Under the pieces are notes generated by a model, which made no database searches, was not told the origin of the DNA, and saw only the letters and a list, made by a program, of their open reading frames with translations. Source: Candidatus Woesearchaeota archaeon (lineage in GTDB: Archaea; Nanobdellota; Nanobdellia; Woesearchaeales; GW2011-AR9). Taken from it: a stretch of 64,000 nucleotides of DNA. A program made the position numbers and the translations under genes. This document shows positions 26,730 to 36,575 of this stretch, piece after piece; position 1 is the first letter of the stretch, and the number at the start of each line of letters is the position of its first letter. The stretch is taken from NCBI GenBank assembly GCA_016188115.1, contig JACPIK010000002.1, forward strand, positions 84,125-148,124. Reading direction: 5' to 3'.

Positions 26730-27176
26730 ATGGCTATAACTGTCGTTTCTCAATACAGTTCTATCGCAGGGCCATGTCAAGAGAAGCCTAATGGATTAAT
26801 AAAAATAGGCACCTATGCTAATCTAAGGATCACCTCGTATTTTGCGCGTGATAATATTCTTGGTAATTTTCGTAGTGAGATTGAATTTGCAAATAGCAGG
26901 TTAGATACAAAGCGCCTTTGTGAAATCTTAAATTTAAAATTAGACTATACCCGGCCTTCTTCTCTCCCCTACCCTTTCTATCGCATGGGGCATGATCATG
27001 GTCTCTTCTCTCTTGAAGAGAAACGTGGGTTATACTTACAAACATCTGTATTGAAACGAACACAAGATACAGTAGCCGCCTCCAATTCTCATGCTAGTTC
27101 TTTACAGCTTCTTCTCGAGATTATTTTTCCAAACGAGGATGGCAAATATACTTTTGGTGAAAAGATTTTAGAATAA
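26730..27176 (+). CDS. hypothetical protein
   Basis: 148 aa, soluble, family unknown. It ends IIFPNEDGKYTFGEKILE, echoed by the end of the next gene (RLFPYRNRDWDYTLGERIIH), suggesting distant paralogy. TATA CTTTTATAAAA lies 25 nt upstream and a dyad site precedes it. Confidence 0.6.
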   Translation: MAITVVSQYSSIAGPCQEKPNGLIKIGTYANLRITSYFARDNILGNFRSEIEFANSRLDTKRLCEILNLKLDYTRPSSLPYPFYRMGHDHGLFSLEEKRGLYLQTSVLKRTQDTVAASNSHASSLQLLLEIIFPNEDGKYTFGEKILE

Positions 27177-27205
27177 AATGCCAAATCTACAAAATTGATT
27201 TTTCG

Positions 27206-27622
27206 ATGAAACTACATCTCTATACTCACGATCTTGGAACCATACTTCATAGAAGTCCCCATATCTTCTTTGAAATAAGTGATGGTGTGTCCCCTCGCGA
27301 TGATCCAATTGAGATGATGCGTACTCTAACATGGCGTACAGGAAACGAAGTGCAATTTCTTACACGTATAACGGGAGAATGTTATAATCCAAAGGAAAAC
27401 AATGGTCGTTGCGATGTCTACAGCACTTACGACGCAGCACGGTTGCGTATGGGGGTATGGTTGCACGCCCAAAAAGTAGAAGAAACAGTTAATCGGCTAT
27501 TCCCTTATCGCAATCGCGATTGGGACTACACTCTGGGTGAAAGAATCATTCATCGTAGCGAAATTCCAGGGCCAACAATTCTTCACTCAACAAAACTTGG
27601 TGTATGGACACAACTTTTTTAA
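27206..27622 (+). CDS. hypothetical protein
   Basis: 138 aa, soluble, not recognised. It has a Trp/Arg-rich middle (MMRTLTWRTGNEVQFLTRITGECY) and shares the YT[F/L]GE[K/R]I motif near the C-terminus with the upstream gene, 29 nt away. Likely co-transcribed with it. Confidence 0.55.
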   Translation: MKLHLYTHDLGTILHRSPHIFFEISDGVSPRDDPIEMMRTLTWRTGNEVQFLTRITGECYNPKENNGRCDVYSTYDAARLRMGVWLHAQKVEETVNRLFPYRNRDWDYTLGERIIHRSEIPGPTILHSTKLGVWTQLF

Positions 27623-27623
27623 A

Positions 27624-27701
27624 TAGTAAACGAAAAAAAAATCATATTTCGTTTACTAATAGTAAATGCAAGAGTTTTTAACAAAACGTAGTGCATTTAC
27701 T
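27624..27701. promoter_or_regulatory. two inverted repeats around the taw1 promoter
   Basis: First pair: TAGTAAACGAAA (27624-27635) and its reverse complement (27647-27658). Second pair: AGTAAATGCA (27661-27670) and its reverse complement (27692-27701), which flank a TATA-like GTTTTTAACAAAA. The four half-sites share AGTAAA. The layout suits a repressor wrapping the taw1 promoter. Confidence 0.5.
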
Positions 27702-27726
27702 AAAAACAGCCATCAAACCACTACCC

Positions 27727-28920
27727 ATGTTAACACCAGAAGCCCGAGCCGAACTCGAAAAACAGCAATATCGTATTGTGGGAGAACATTCTGCAGTCAA
27801 GACCTGTGGCTGGACCAAAAATATGATCAACGGTGAAGGCGGCTGTTACAAACTTAAATTCTACGGTATCATGAGCAACCAATGCATGCAGATGACTACG
27901 AGCATTAGTTGTGCTAATCGTTGCACCTTTTGCTGGCGAGGTTACAAAGCTCCTGTCTCTAAAGACTGGAAATGGGGCGTCGATGATCCCAACCTGATTT
28001 TTGAGAAAAGTCTCGAAGCGCATGAAAAATTACTTGTTGGTTTTGGGGGTTCACATCGAGCCAATAAGCGATCATTTGAAGCGTCTAAAACCGTCAAGCA
28101 TGTTGCGTTATCTCTTACTGGCGAGCCTATTTTTTATCCTCGTATCAATGAACTTATTGATCGATTCCATGCAAAAGGGATCTCTACGTTCTTGGTTACC
28201 AATGCGCAATATCCTGAAGCGATCCGTGATCTTAAACCAATTACTCAACTCTACGTCAGCATTGACGCACCGAACAAACCCATGCTCAAAGAAGTTGATG
28301 TGCCTTTGTTTGCTGACAACTGGGAACGCCTCAATAAATCACTAGAATATCTTGCGCAAAAAAAACAACGTACTTGTGTACGATTAACGGTAATCAAAGG
28401 AATTAATGATACAGATTTTCAAGGGTATGCCGATTTGATTCACAAAGGCAGTTCTGATTTTATTGAAATCAAATCATATATGTTTGTTGGACCATCTCAA
28501 CAGCGGCTAAAAAAAGAAAACATGCCCCTGCATGAAGAAATCGTCACTTTCACTCAAGAATTAGTCAAGTATCTTCCGGATTATGAAATTGTTTCAGAGC
28601 ATATCCCCTCTCGTGTCGTTATGCTCGCCAAAAAGAAATACAAAAAAGATGGTGTGTGGTATACTTGGATTAATTTTCCTAAATTTCATGAACTCTATGC
28701 AGAGTATATTGCCACTGGCAAAGAATTTACCTCGGATGAATATAATCTCAAAACACCTCAAACTGGATTATCTGGAAAAGGCACCGTAGATCACTTGGAA
28801 GCGATGCATGCTAAACATCTCAAAAAACGTGCTGACGCAGCGAATGCAACAACTCAGAGTGATATCGTGTTTGTCGATGAGAGCACGGATGAAATGGAAT
28901 TAGATGAGAAGAATGATTAG
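27727..28920 (+). CDS. taw1: tRNA 4-demethylwyosine synthase Taw1 (TYW1)
   Basis: Radical-SAM enzyme that condenses pyruvate carbons onto m1G37 of tRNA-Phe. 397 aa. Signature CANRCTFCWRGY carries the CxxxCxxC motif; an upstream CGWTKNMI and the C-terminal half are typical. The acidic tail (about the last 20 residues) is extra. ATG at 27727 is preferred to GTG at 27691, because the latter falls in the inverted repeat and just after the TATA. Confidence 0.93.
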   Translation: MLTPEARAELEKQQYRIVGEHSAVKTCGWTKNMINGEGGCYKLKFYGIMSNQCMQMTTSISCANRCTFCWRGYKAPVSKDWKWGVDDPNLIFEKSLEAHEKLLVGFGGSHRANKRSFEASKTVKHVALSLTGEPIFYPRINELIDRFHAKGISTFLVTNAQYPEAIRDLKPITQLYVSIDAPNKPMLKEVDVPLFADNWERLNKSLEYLAQKKQRTCVRLTVIKGINDTDFQGYADLIHKGSSDFIEIKSYMFVGPSQQRLKKENMPLHEEIVTFTQELVKYLPDYEIVSEHIPSRVVMLAKKKYKKDGVWYTWINFPKFHELYAEYIATGKEFTSDEYNLKTPQTGLSGKGTVDHLEAMHAKHLKKRADAANATTQSDIVFVDESTDEMELDEKND

Positions 28921-30341
28921 ATAATTCCTGGTTTAAAATCAGTTCTCTTTCTGTGGCTGCGCGGTATATGATAATCTAAAAGATTGTTATTTCTAATATA
29001 ATCCGGAGTCAACACTGTTGCTGGATCTTCTCCTCTTTCAATAGCTTTTGCTGCAGTACCAAATAAAAAATTGCTCCATAATAGGATCGTTTTACGACCT
29101 AATTGACCAATATTATGAGTTACACGAGCATCAAGACCAGTAAGTACAATGTCATTAACCGCAGGAGCCGAGAGAACAGTTCGTGCTGTTTCACTTAATC
29201 GTGATCTAGTGGCATACACTACTACTCTATTTGGTCTTCCTGTGATTCGAGCATCCCGAGTTAAACCATCTACAGTTGAACCAATTATCACTTCGTTATT
29301 TTTCTGCATTGTTCCTCCTTGCCGAATCATATCATCAACTACGAGAACATCAAAACCATCCAAATTAACTTCTCCCGTAATTTCTTTTCCATCTGGTCCA
29401 ACTAATTTGTCTAAACCTAAAGTTTCAACTGCGCCTCCTGCTCCACGAGTCTTATTCATTCCTCCATAGGTGGCATTATCCCAACCCGCATTAACAACAA
29501 TCTCTTGTGCAAATGGAGTTGCATTAACATCAGCACCAAGAACTATTATTTTTCTTCCTTTGTCTTGAGTGTTAAGAGATAGAATTTCTTCCCCCTTATC
29601 TGCAAGAAAAACTCCTACTAAAGGAGCAACTGAAATGTTAAAGAGGTTAAGTGTATATCTCTGATTTGAATTATTCTGTGCTGCTTGTCTAGCCAGAGGA
29701 GAATATTCTTTATTTAATCGTTCTGTTATATTTCTAGCTTCATTCGTTGCATGTAGATGTGCAGTCACTACTGCATCTACTCCTGCATTAAGCCAAGTTT
29801 TTAATACAAAGTTTAATGATACTCCCTGCCCATCATAATTTTCCTTAGCTTTTTTTGTTTGCATTCGAGGATGGTCAGTGTCATGTATCCCTCGTTCCTG
29901 AGCTGCATAAGGAAGAGTATAAGAAAGAACCACAACATTGTCTGCCCCATTATATTTTGCAGTTTGGGCAAGAAGACCAACACGTGTGACTAAATCCTGG
30001 ACACTAAATCGATTACTTAGTGTATCCACAATGTACGCAGTCATTCCTCTCAATCCATGCCCCCATTCAGGGGATTCTTCTGTGCCATAATTTGCTCGAA
30101 ATCGGACATATTGGTTTCCATTACCTAAAGATCTTTTTGTTTGCAGAGTGCCTAAATATTCCCCATCAGCATGTAGTACATGTTCTAATATTAATCGTGG
30201 ATGATCTGGAGAAAGCCCTAAATGCAATGCAACTCTTGCAGCTTCTTCAATGTCTGGTCTAGTAGCAAAAACTACACGCTGATCGGGTCGTAGCTCTCCT
30301 GATCCTAAAGAATATGTTGCTTGATGAAGAACCATTCTCAT
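28917..30341 (-). CDS. ribose-phosphate pyrophosphokinase-like phosphoribosyltransferase-fold protein
   Basis: 474 aa, longer than the usual ~310 of PRPP synthetase. The PRPP-binding loop is VLVVDDMIRQGGTMQ; NGADNVVVLSYTLPYAAQ resembles the metal-binding/ATP region and TAHLHA the conserved helix before the flexible loop. Later VVVYATR and VNDIVLTG fit the C-terminal strands. Extra segments make exact substrate uncertain. It overlaps the taw1 end by 4 nt, convergent. Confidence 0.7.
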   Translation of the reverse strand: MRMVLHQATYSLGSGELRPDQRVVFATRPDIEEAARVALHLGLSPDHPRLILEHVLHADGEYLGTLQTKRSLGNGNQYVRFRANYGTEESPEWGHGLRGMTAYIVDTLSNRFSVQDLVTRVGLLAQTAKYNGADNVVVLSYTLPYAAQERGIHDTDHPRMQTKKAKENYDGQGVSLNFVLKTWLNAGVDAVVTAHLHATNEARNITERLNKEYSPLARQAAQNNSNQRYTLNLFNISVAPLVGVFLADKGEEILSLNTQDKGRKIIVLGADVNATPFAQEIVVNAGWDNATYGGMNKTRGAGGAVETLGLDKLVGPDGKEITGEVNLDGFDVLVVDDMIRQGGTMQKNNEVIIGSTVDGLTRDARITGRPNRVVVYATRSRLSETARTVLSAPAVNDIVLTGLDARVTHNIGQLGRKTILLWSNFLFGTAAKAIERGEDPATVLTPDYIRNNNLLDYHIPRSHRKRTDFKPGII

Positions 30342-30442
30342 TGAGACCAGAAGTCTCCCTTTTAATCCTTTTCTACTCTCAAGAACACTAATCTTCCTAA
30401 AACCCCAAAAATCTTATAAAACAGCTTCCTTCTTACCTGATT

Positions 30443-30856
30443 ATGTCCGAAGAAATCCAGCAGAAGCTTGTGCAGTTCCAAATTCTGCAAAAACACATTG
30501 AGAAAATCGGTGAACACGTGGAAATGCTCAATGCTCAAAATGAAGAACTAGAAGAGTCACTCCAAGCGCTACGTGAGTTGCAGCAATCCGTTGCAGGCAG
30601 TGCTATGCTTGCGCCTGTGGCCAATGGAATTTTTGTTAAAGGAACACTTACTGACACAACTACCCTTTTAGTAAATGTTGGTTCTGATACCGTTGTAGAA
30701 AAAACTATCTCTCAAGTTCTCGAAATGCTTAGCGAACAACAAAAAGAAATTACTTCTAAAGTTACTCAAGCTCAAGAGCTTCTTGCTCATCTTCATGAAC
30801 GAGCGCAAGAAATCTATCAAAATGTCGAAGAAGATATGAACGAGGAAGCGGAATAA
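30443..30856 (+). CDS. pfdA: prefoldin subunit alpha
   Basis: Holdase subunit that delivers unfolded proteins to the thermosome. 137 aa with two long coiled-coil helices flanking a beta hairpin region (PVANGIFVKGTLTDTTTLLVNVGSD), as usual. TATA CTTATAAAAC is 25 nt upstream. Followed after 2 nt by ftsY, a common archaeal gene order. Confidence 0.93.
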   Translation: MSEEIQQKLVQFQILQKHIEKIGEHVEMLNAQNEELEESLQALRELQQSVAGSAMLAPVANGIFVKGTLTDTTTLLVNVGSDTVVEKTISQVLEMLSEQQKEITSKVTQAQELLAHLHERAQEIYQNVEEDMNEEAE

Positions 30857-30858
30857 CC

Positions 30859-32556
30859 ATGTTTGGCAAACTCAAAGATAAACTCAAAAGCGCTCTATCT
30901 GTTTTTTCCAAGAAAACCGAAGAAGAAGCAGAAGTAGAAGAAAAAATTGTTGAAGTAGAACAAGCTATCTCTGAAAAACCTGTTGCAGAGTCTGTTCCAG
31001 AACCTGAAGTTCCTATCCTTGAAGAAGACGTTGAAATTCCTGTTGTAGAAGAAGTAGAAGAGAAAGTAGTTGCACCTGTTGTTTCTAAAATCCACATCGA
31101 AGAGAAGATACATCAAGAAAAAGTAGAAAAAACCAACATAGAAAAAAGCATTCCAATTCAGCAAGAAAAGAAAACTGTTCAAGAAAAGCACCATCCTGCT
31201 TCTAAAGTTGAATCTAAACCTGTAGAGAAAAAAGTAGAACCTAAAGAAACATCAAAACCAACTCACAAACCTACTCCTGTTGCTAAGGCTGAAGTACAAA
31301 AACACGCCGAACCAATAAAATCTGAACCGGCAGTTGTAAAGAAAGAGGAACATATAGAAAAATCTCATCAAGAACAAAAAGGAACTCACTCAACTCCTAC
31401 TATCATCGAGCCAGTTCAACCTGAAAAGAAAGGATTCTTTGGTCGCCTATTCTCTAAAAAAGAAGAAACACCAAAAGAAGAGATCAAAGAGACACCTACT
31501 ATTGTTACAAAAGAAGACGTTGTTGAGAAGAAACATGAGATACACGAATCAATCAAAACTCATCATGAAGAAAAGAAATCAGAAGTTATACTCCAAAAAC
31601 CAGAAGTAAAAGCAGAAAAACCAACTAAAAAAGAAGCGATCCCGCAAAAAGCACAAGAAGAACCAGTTGACGAACAAGGCTTCTTTGGCAAACTTAAACA
31701 AGCTATTACGACAAAAACTATTTCAACAGACAAATTCGAAGAACTCTTCTGGGAACTCGAACTCGTCCTTCTTGAAAACAACGTCTCCGTTGAAGTGATT
31801 GAACGCATTAAAGAAGATCTCAAGACTGAACTTGTCGATAAACCTCTCCCTCGTGACGTTCTCGGAAAAATCAATGATACTCTACGTTCAACAGTTCGTG
31901 ATATCTTAACCTACGACAAAGTTGACCTCATTGCTAAAGTAAAACAAGCTAAGGAACAACAAAAACCATATGTTGTCGCGTTCTTCGGAATCAATGGTGC
32001 AGGAAAAACAACCTCCATTGCTAAACTTACAGCCTACTTTCAAAAACATAAACTTAGTGTCGTTCTCGCTGCCTGTGATACGTTTCGTGCTGCGGCGATT
32101 CAACAGCTCGAAGAGCATGCAACTAAATTAAATGTCAAAATAATCAAACATGATTATGGTTCTGATGCCGCTGCCGTTGCCTTCGATGCGATCAAATATG
32201 CCCAAAAGAACAATGTTGACGTTGTTCTTATTGATACAGCCGGTCGTCTTCATTCCAATACTAATCTTATGGCGGAATTGGAAAAGATCATACGCGTCAC
32301 TAAACCAGATCTTAAAGTCTTTGTAGGCGAGAGTATTACTGGTAATGATTGTATCGAACAAGCCCGCAGTTTCAACGAGTTAGTGCAAATGGATGGTGCA
32401 ATTCTTACCAAAGCAGATGTTGATGAGAAAGGTGGTGCACCTCTTTCAATTTCATACGTTATCAAAAAGCCAATTTTATTCTTAGGTGTGGGCCAAAAGT
32501 ATGGAGATTTTGAAGAATTTGATGTCGAGAAGATGGTGATGAGGTTGGGATTATAA
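30859..32556 (+). CDS. ftsY: signal recognition particle receptor FtsY
   Basis: GTPase that docks SRP-ribosome complexes at the membrane. 565 aa: an unusually long Lys/Glu/Pro-rich N-terminal region (about 1-260) with two FFGRL/FFGKL-type amphipathic pieces likely to touch the membrane, then the NG domain with P-loop GINGAGKTTS, DTFRAAA, DTAGR and TKAD motifs. The long acidic region probably varies quickly between strains. Confidence 0.95.
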   Translation: MFGKLKDKLKSALSVFSKKTEEEAEVEEKIVEVEQAISEKPVAESVPEPEVPILEEDVEIPVVEEVEEKVVAPVVSKIHIEEKIHQEKVEKTNIEKSIPIQQEKKTVQEKHHPASKVESKPVEKKVEPKETSKPTHKPTPVAKAEVQKHAEPIKSEPAVVKKEEHIEKSHQEQKGTHSTPTIIEPVQPEKKGFFGRLFSKKEETPKEEIKETPTIVTKEDVVEKKHEIHESIKTHHEEKKSEVILQKPEVKAEKPTKKEAIPQKAQEEPVDEQGFFGKLKQAITTKTISTDKFEELFWELELVLLENNVSVEVIERIKEDLKTELVDKPLPRDVLGKINDTLRSTVRDILTYDKVDLIAKVKQAKEQQKPYVVAFFGINGAGKTTSIAKLTAYFQKHKLSVVLAACDTFRAAAIQQLEEHATKLNVKIIKHDYGSDAAAVAFDAIKYAQKNNVDVVLIDTAGRLHSNTNLMAELEKIIRVTKPDLKVFVGESITGNDCIEQARSFNELVQMDGAILTKADVDEKGGAPLSISYVIKKPILFLGVGQKYGDFEEFDVEKMVMRLGL

Positions 32557-32560
32557 GCGC

Positions 32561-32896
32561 TCACTTAATGCGTGGTTCTTGAATACTCAATAAGTCTTCA
32601 AAAGGTCGTCTTCCAAATCGTAAATCACTTATAATCGTTGTGACAGTGCTATCATAATGGCATTTATACCCTTGACAAACTGCTGGTCTTTGCTCATAGA
32701 TTTGACATCTCCCATTCTCTACATCTAAGAATACACATGCTCCTGTAATAGGATCATTTTCTAGCAGAAAACGTCCTGATTCATCAACAGTAAACCTTTC
32801 TAGAGTCTTTGCTTCTTGAGGTGTCAGTCTTTTTGTAGGAAAATAACAACAGGCATTCATACAAAAATCTGCATAAAGCTCGTCACATTCTGTCAT
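32561..32896 (-). CDS. YkgJ-type cysteine-cluster protein
   Basis: 111 aa with cysteines CDELYADFCMNACC and later CVFLD, CQIYEQRPAVCQGYKC, a layout of the YkgJ family thought to bind zinc or an iron-sulphur cluster. Role unknown. Convergent with ftsY, 4 nt apart. Confidence 0.8.
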   Translation of the reverse strand: MTECDELYADFCMNACCYFPTKRLTPQEAKTLERFTVDESGRFLLENDPITGACVFLDVENGRCQIYEQRPAVCQGYKCHYDSTVTTIISDLRFGRRPFEDLLSIQEPRIK

Positions 32897-32996
32897 GGAT
32901 ATTTTTTCTGAATTAAGTTGATAAATCTTATCTTCTCAAATAAATATTTCCTCTACTCCCAACATCTTTTTATAAGATTAATAGTTTTGAAACAAA

Positions 32997-34382
32997 ATGT
33001 TTAATGTCTACAAATTTGGTGGATCGAGCGTAGGGAGTTCTCGAGCTATCGAAGCCTCAGCTAATCTCATCCAAGCTGATCCCTACGGTAAAGTTGTTGT
33101 AGTTTCAGCTCCTAGTGGCGTAACGGATCTTCTTTTAGCTGGCGATAAACATCATGTTGAACGAGGAGAATTTCCAGTTGAAACATTTAGAAAAATTAGA
33201 GATCGTTTTGCAGCAACCTATGAAGGGATCTCAGCGGCTCAACGTCATATTGAAGTTGCTTTCTCACAAGGTGGCGAACTTGAACGAAGAATAGCCCACG
33301 GCGCCGACCTCACACAACAGAATGCTCCATATCATACTGCGCGTCTTGCTTCCTTTGGTGAAGCATTAAATCATGAACTCTTTGCACTATGTCTGCAAAG
33401 TCGGGGCATAGCAGCAAGAGCAGCCCCTATGGAAAGACTCATGAAATTGAAGGGAAAACCTACTTGTGCTGAATATAGCTCTCGTTCTGATACACGTATA
33501 CAAAATTATGTTAACGATGGTTTTGAAGGAGTTACAGTTTTTGGTGGATATTATGGGTTTGATGCAAAGGGTAATCATTTAATTTTCGATCGAGGTGGAT
33601 CAGATCTTTCGCAAACTCTTATTATGCGTGCTATTAGGGCAGAACGTGGGTTCAACTGTACTGATTCAGAGGGGGTTAGACCAATCGATCCACGTCTGCT
33701 TGAAGGTGATGAATTCAGAGATTTGCCTACTCTTAATCACATTTCTTATGATATGGCACAAGAAATTGCACGTGCTGGTGGTAAAATTCTTCATCCTCGC
33801 TGTCTTGACCCTCTACGTGAGGTTAACATTCCTCTTGTTGTGATGAATACATTTAATCCTACAGGGGGGAGAACACAAATTGATGGTGAAACACCTCAGA
33901 GCAATCGTATTGTTGCAATTGGTGGCAAAGCCGGCCCATTTCACGTTCTACGGTTAAGAACAGGAGGCATGGATGGAGTAGCCGGTTACATGCATCGTGT
34001 TACAGGAGCTTTACGCAAGGTTAATACCGAAATGATAGCCACATCAGATGTAACTATTACTGCAATTCATTCCCCTCCATCATCCTCTGAGTTGTTAAAA
34101 ATTATAAAACTTCAACGTTACGGATCTATTGACACGGGTAATTCTACTGCTTTGGTTGCGTTAGTTGGAAGCGGCTTCACTTCCCATCCCGAATTATATG
34201 CAAATGCTCTTACAACTTTAGGTACGGAAAAATGGGTTGATAGAGAAGGTGCTACTCAAAAAGGCATTCCTGTTCGTGCAGTCTCAAACGCACATGACAA
34301 CAGCATTTGGTTTGCTGTTCCGCAAGATCTCTATAAAAAAGCCGCCGTTGCATTATATCGAGATTTAATCAAGAATAATTAA
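32997..34382 (+). CDS. lysC: aspartate kinase
   Basis: Phosphorylates aspartate, first step to lysine, threonine and methionine. 461 aa. N-terminal KFGGSSVGSS, SFGEALNHEL, and DRGGSDLSQTLI are typical; ACT-type regulatory repeats lie at about 310-455. TATA TTTTTATAAG is 25 nt upstream. Heads a three-gene run with dapA and lysA. Confidence 0.92.
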   Translation: MFNVYKFGGSSVGSSRAIEASANLIQADPYGKVVVVSAPSGVTDLLLAGDKHHVERGEFPVETFRKIRDRFAATYEGISAAQRHIEVAFSQGGELERRIAHGADLTQQNAPYHTARLASFGEALNHELFALCLQSRGIAARAAPMERLMKLKGKPTCAEYSSRSDTRIQNYVNDGFEGVTVFGGYYGFDAKGNHLIFDRGGSDLSQTLIMRAIRAERGFNCTDSEGVRPIDPRLLEGDEFRDLPTLNHISYDMAQEIARAGGKILHPRCLDPLREVNIPLVVMNTFNPTGGRTQIDGETPQSNRIVAIGGKAGPFHVLRLRTGGMDGVAGYMHRVTGALRKVNTEMIATSDVTITAIHSPPSSSELLKIIKLQRYGSIDTGNSTALVALVGSGFTSHPELYANALTTLGTEKWVDREGATQKGIPVRAVSNAHDNSIWFAVPQDLYKKAAVALYRDLIKNN

Positions 34383-34405
34383 GAATAATTAAGAGGATGA
34401 ATCAC

Positions 34406-35356
34406 ATGACATTACCACGATTAAAACCAGGTGCGTACACTGCAATTGTAACACCCCGAAATGCAAATAATTCTATTGACTATCGCCGATTACATTCATT
34501 TGTTGAAGAGCAGATTACTGCCGACATCACTGGTCTTGTGGTTATGGGCACGACGGGAGAGGGAGATTATATTGCTGACTTTAACGCGAAGAGTTATGCG
34601 CGTTTTGCTCATTATAGCAGAATAATTAATGCTGTTGGTGAACAAAGAGATGCAATGAAGAGTGAAATCCCTCTTATTGTTGGTATTAAAGGTCAGCAAG
34701 CAAGTGAAGCAATACGTCGTTCAAATATCGCACTTGATTACGGTGCTGATGCTGGCCTCTTAGTAACTCCTCCGTATGGTAAGCCACGACAAAATGGTTT
34801 AATTGCCTATTTTGAAAAAGTTGCAGCAGAAAGTCAACTTCCATTTGTGTTATATGATGTACAGGGCAGAACTGGTGTAAGTCTCGAGCCAGAGACCGTT
34901 GGACATCTTGCTCAAATTCCAAACATCATCGGTCTCAAAGCTGCCACAGCTGATATGAAGAGAATAAAAGCGTATGTCGACGCAGCAGGCGTTGCAAACA
35001 AAACGAGAGCTCAACCATTTTATGTCTTTAGCGGAGACGACGCAACTACCTACCAAGCTATTCAACAAGGAGCAAAAGGAGGTATTGCAGTAGTGAGTAA
35101 CATTATCCCTCGAGAATGGACAGAGATGGTAACTAACGCATTGACTAATAACTCACAAGCAGAAACACTTGCAGCTGATTGGAAACCTCTTTGTGATGCT
35201 ACCATGGCCTACGGAAATCCTATGTCCACCAAAGCAATACTTGAAATTCTTGGACGAGGAGTTGGTCTTGCTCATCCTGAATTAGGGTCACTTGAACCAG
35301 ACGAAAAAGCTGATTTAGAGCGACGACTTTCTGACTATCCTGAATTAAAACGGTAG
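34406..35356 (+). CDS. dapA: 4-hydroxy-tetrahydrodipicolinate synthase family protein
   Basis: Condenses pyruvate with aspartate semialdehyde. 316 aa TIM barrel with GTTGEGDY, VLYDVQGRTG (usually YNVPGRTG) and the Schiff-base lysine in GLKAATAD. ATG at 34406 follows GAGG by 8 nt; an ATG 9 nt earlier is possible. The Tyr-Asn to Tyr-Asp and Pro to Gln changes in the YNVPGRTG loop are unusual, so substrate could differ, but lysC and lysA as neighbours favour lysine synthesis. Confidence 0.85.
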   Translation: MTLPRLKPGAYTAIVTPRNANNSIDYRRLHSFVEEQITADITGLVVMGTTGEGDYIADFNAKSYARFAHYSRIINAVGEQRDAMKSEIPLIVGIKGQQASEAIRRSNIALDYGADAGLLVTPPYGKPRQNGLIAYFEKVAAESQLPFVLYDVQGRTGVSLEPETVGHLAQIPNIIGLKAATADMKRIKAYVDAAGVANKTRAQPFYVFSGDDATTYQAIQQGAKGGIAVVSNIIPREWTEMVTNALTNNSQAETLAADWKPLCDATMAYGNPMSTKAILEILGRGVGLAHPELGSLEPDEKADLERRLSDYPELKR

Positions 35357-35363
35357 GTAAATC

Positions 35364-36575
35364 ATGTCCTCTTCTTTTCTTCTTTCTCTTGCACAACAAT
35401 ACGGAACACCTCTCTACGTCTACGATGCTCACATCATAAAAGAACGGTATTGCGAACTCAAAAGCTGGTTTAATTATCCTAAAACCAAAATTTTCTATGC
35501 GATGAAGGCAAATTATAATCCAACTATTCTCAAAGTTCTTCTTCAAGAAGGTGCCAATATTGACGCGGTCTCTCCTACAGAAATTCTCCTTGCACTTAAA
35601 GTTGGTTTCAAACCAGAACAGATTCTCTACACTGCTAACATGATGAGTGATGAAGAAATTCATGAAGTACAAAAACTCAATGTCCTTTTTAACATTGGTT
35701 CTCTCTCAGAGTTAGAACGCTATGGTCAATTTTATCCACATAGTTCGGTCTGTCTGCGCTTCAATCCTGATGTTATTGCGGGACATCATGAAAAAGTCAA
35801 GACGGGGGGGAAGGACACGAAATTCGGCATTTCATTAGAAGACGTAGAAATAGTCAAAGAAATCTCTAAACAATATCACCTCGCAGTTATTGGCATTCAT
35901 GAACATACTGGTTCAGGTATTCCTCTCACTTCAGAACAATTCCAAGGTATTCTCAATACTCTCTCTATCATAACCAAAGAAAACTTCCCTGATCTCGAGT
36001 TCGTCGATTTTGGTGGTGGATTCAAAATACCCTACAAAGAAAGCGAATCTCGTGCAGACTACGCAGAATTTGGTAAAAAACTGGTAACAGTATTCAAACA
36101 ATGCTGCAATACTTACGGTAAAGTTCTTCAACTTTATTTCGAGCCTGGAAGATATCTCGTTGCAGAAGCAGGGACGTTGTTAGTCAAAGCAACTACACTT
36201 AAACAAAACGGAAATAAAAAGATAGCTGGTGTTAATTCCGGATTCAACCATCTCATTCGACCTATTCTCTATGACGCCTATCACCAAATTCTCAACCTTT
36301 CGCATCCACACGCAGCTCCACATGCTTACGATATAGTTGGAAACATCTGTGAAACCGGTGACCACTTCGCTAAAGATCGTTCCATTCCTCAAGTGAGTGA
36401 AGGCGATATTCTTGCTATCTGCGATACTGGTGCGTATGGTTATGCCATGGGAAGTATCTACAACTTAAGATCAATGCCTGCAGAAATAATTATCGAACAA
36501 GGGACAGTCCTACATCACACTCCTGCACTTACCGCTCAAGAATTAGTTCGAAGAATTACTGGTTCTCTTGATTAA
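35364..36575 (+). CDS. lysA: diaminopimelate decarboxylase
   Basis: Makes lysine from meso-diaminopimelate using PLP. 403 aa. PLP lysine in FYAMKANYNP, HEHTGSG, VDFGGGF, EPGRYLVAEAG and CDTGAYG are all present. It follows dapA by 7 nt. asd, dapB and the later DAP genes are not in the window. Confidence 0.95.
   Translation: MSSSFLLSLAQQYGTPLYVYDAHIIKERYCELKSWFNYPKTKIFYAMKANYNPTILKVLLQEGANIDAVSPTEILLALKVGFKPEQILYTANMMSDEEIHEVQKLNVLFNIGSLSELERYGQFYPHSSVCLRFNPDVIAGHHEKVKTGGKDTKFGISLEDVEIVKEISKQYHLAVIGIHEHTGSGIPLTSEQFQGILNTLSIITKENFPDLEFVDFGGGFKIPYKESESRADYAEFGKKLVTVFKQCCNTYGKVLQLYFEPGRYLVAEAGTLLVKATTLKQNGNKKIAGVNSGFNHLIRPILYDAYHQILNLSHPHAAPHAYDIVGNICETGDHFAKDRSIPQVSEGDILAICDTGAYGYAMGSIYNLRSMPAEIIIEQGTVLHHTPALTAQELVRRITGSLD

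Noticed and set aside
30762-31194. Ser/Thr-rich and Phe-rich frames antisense to ftsY
   Set aside because: Low-complexity mirror of the Lys/Glu-rich FtsY N-terminus.
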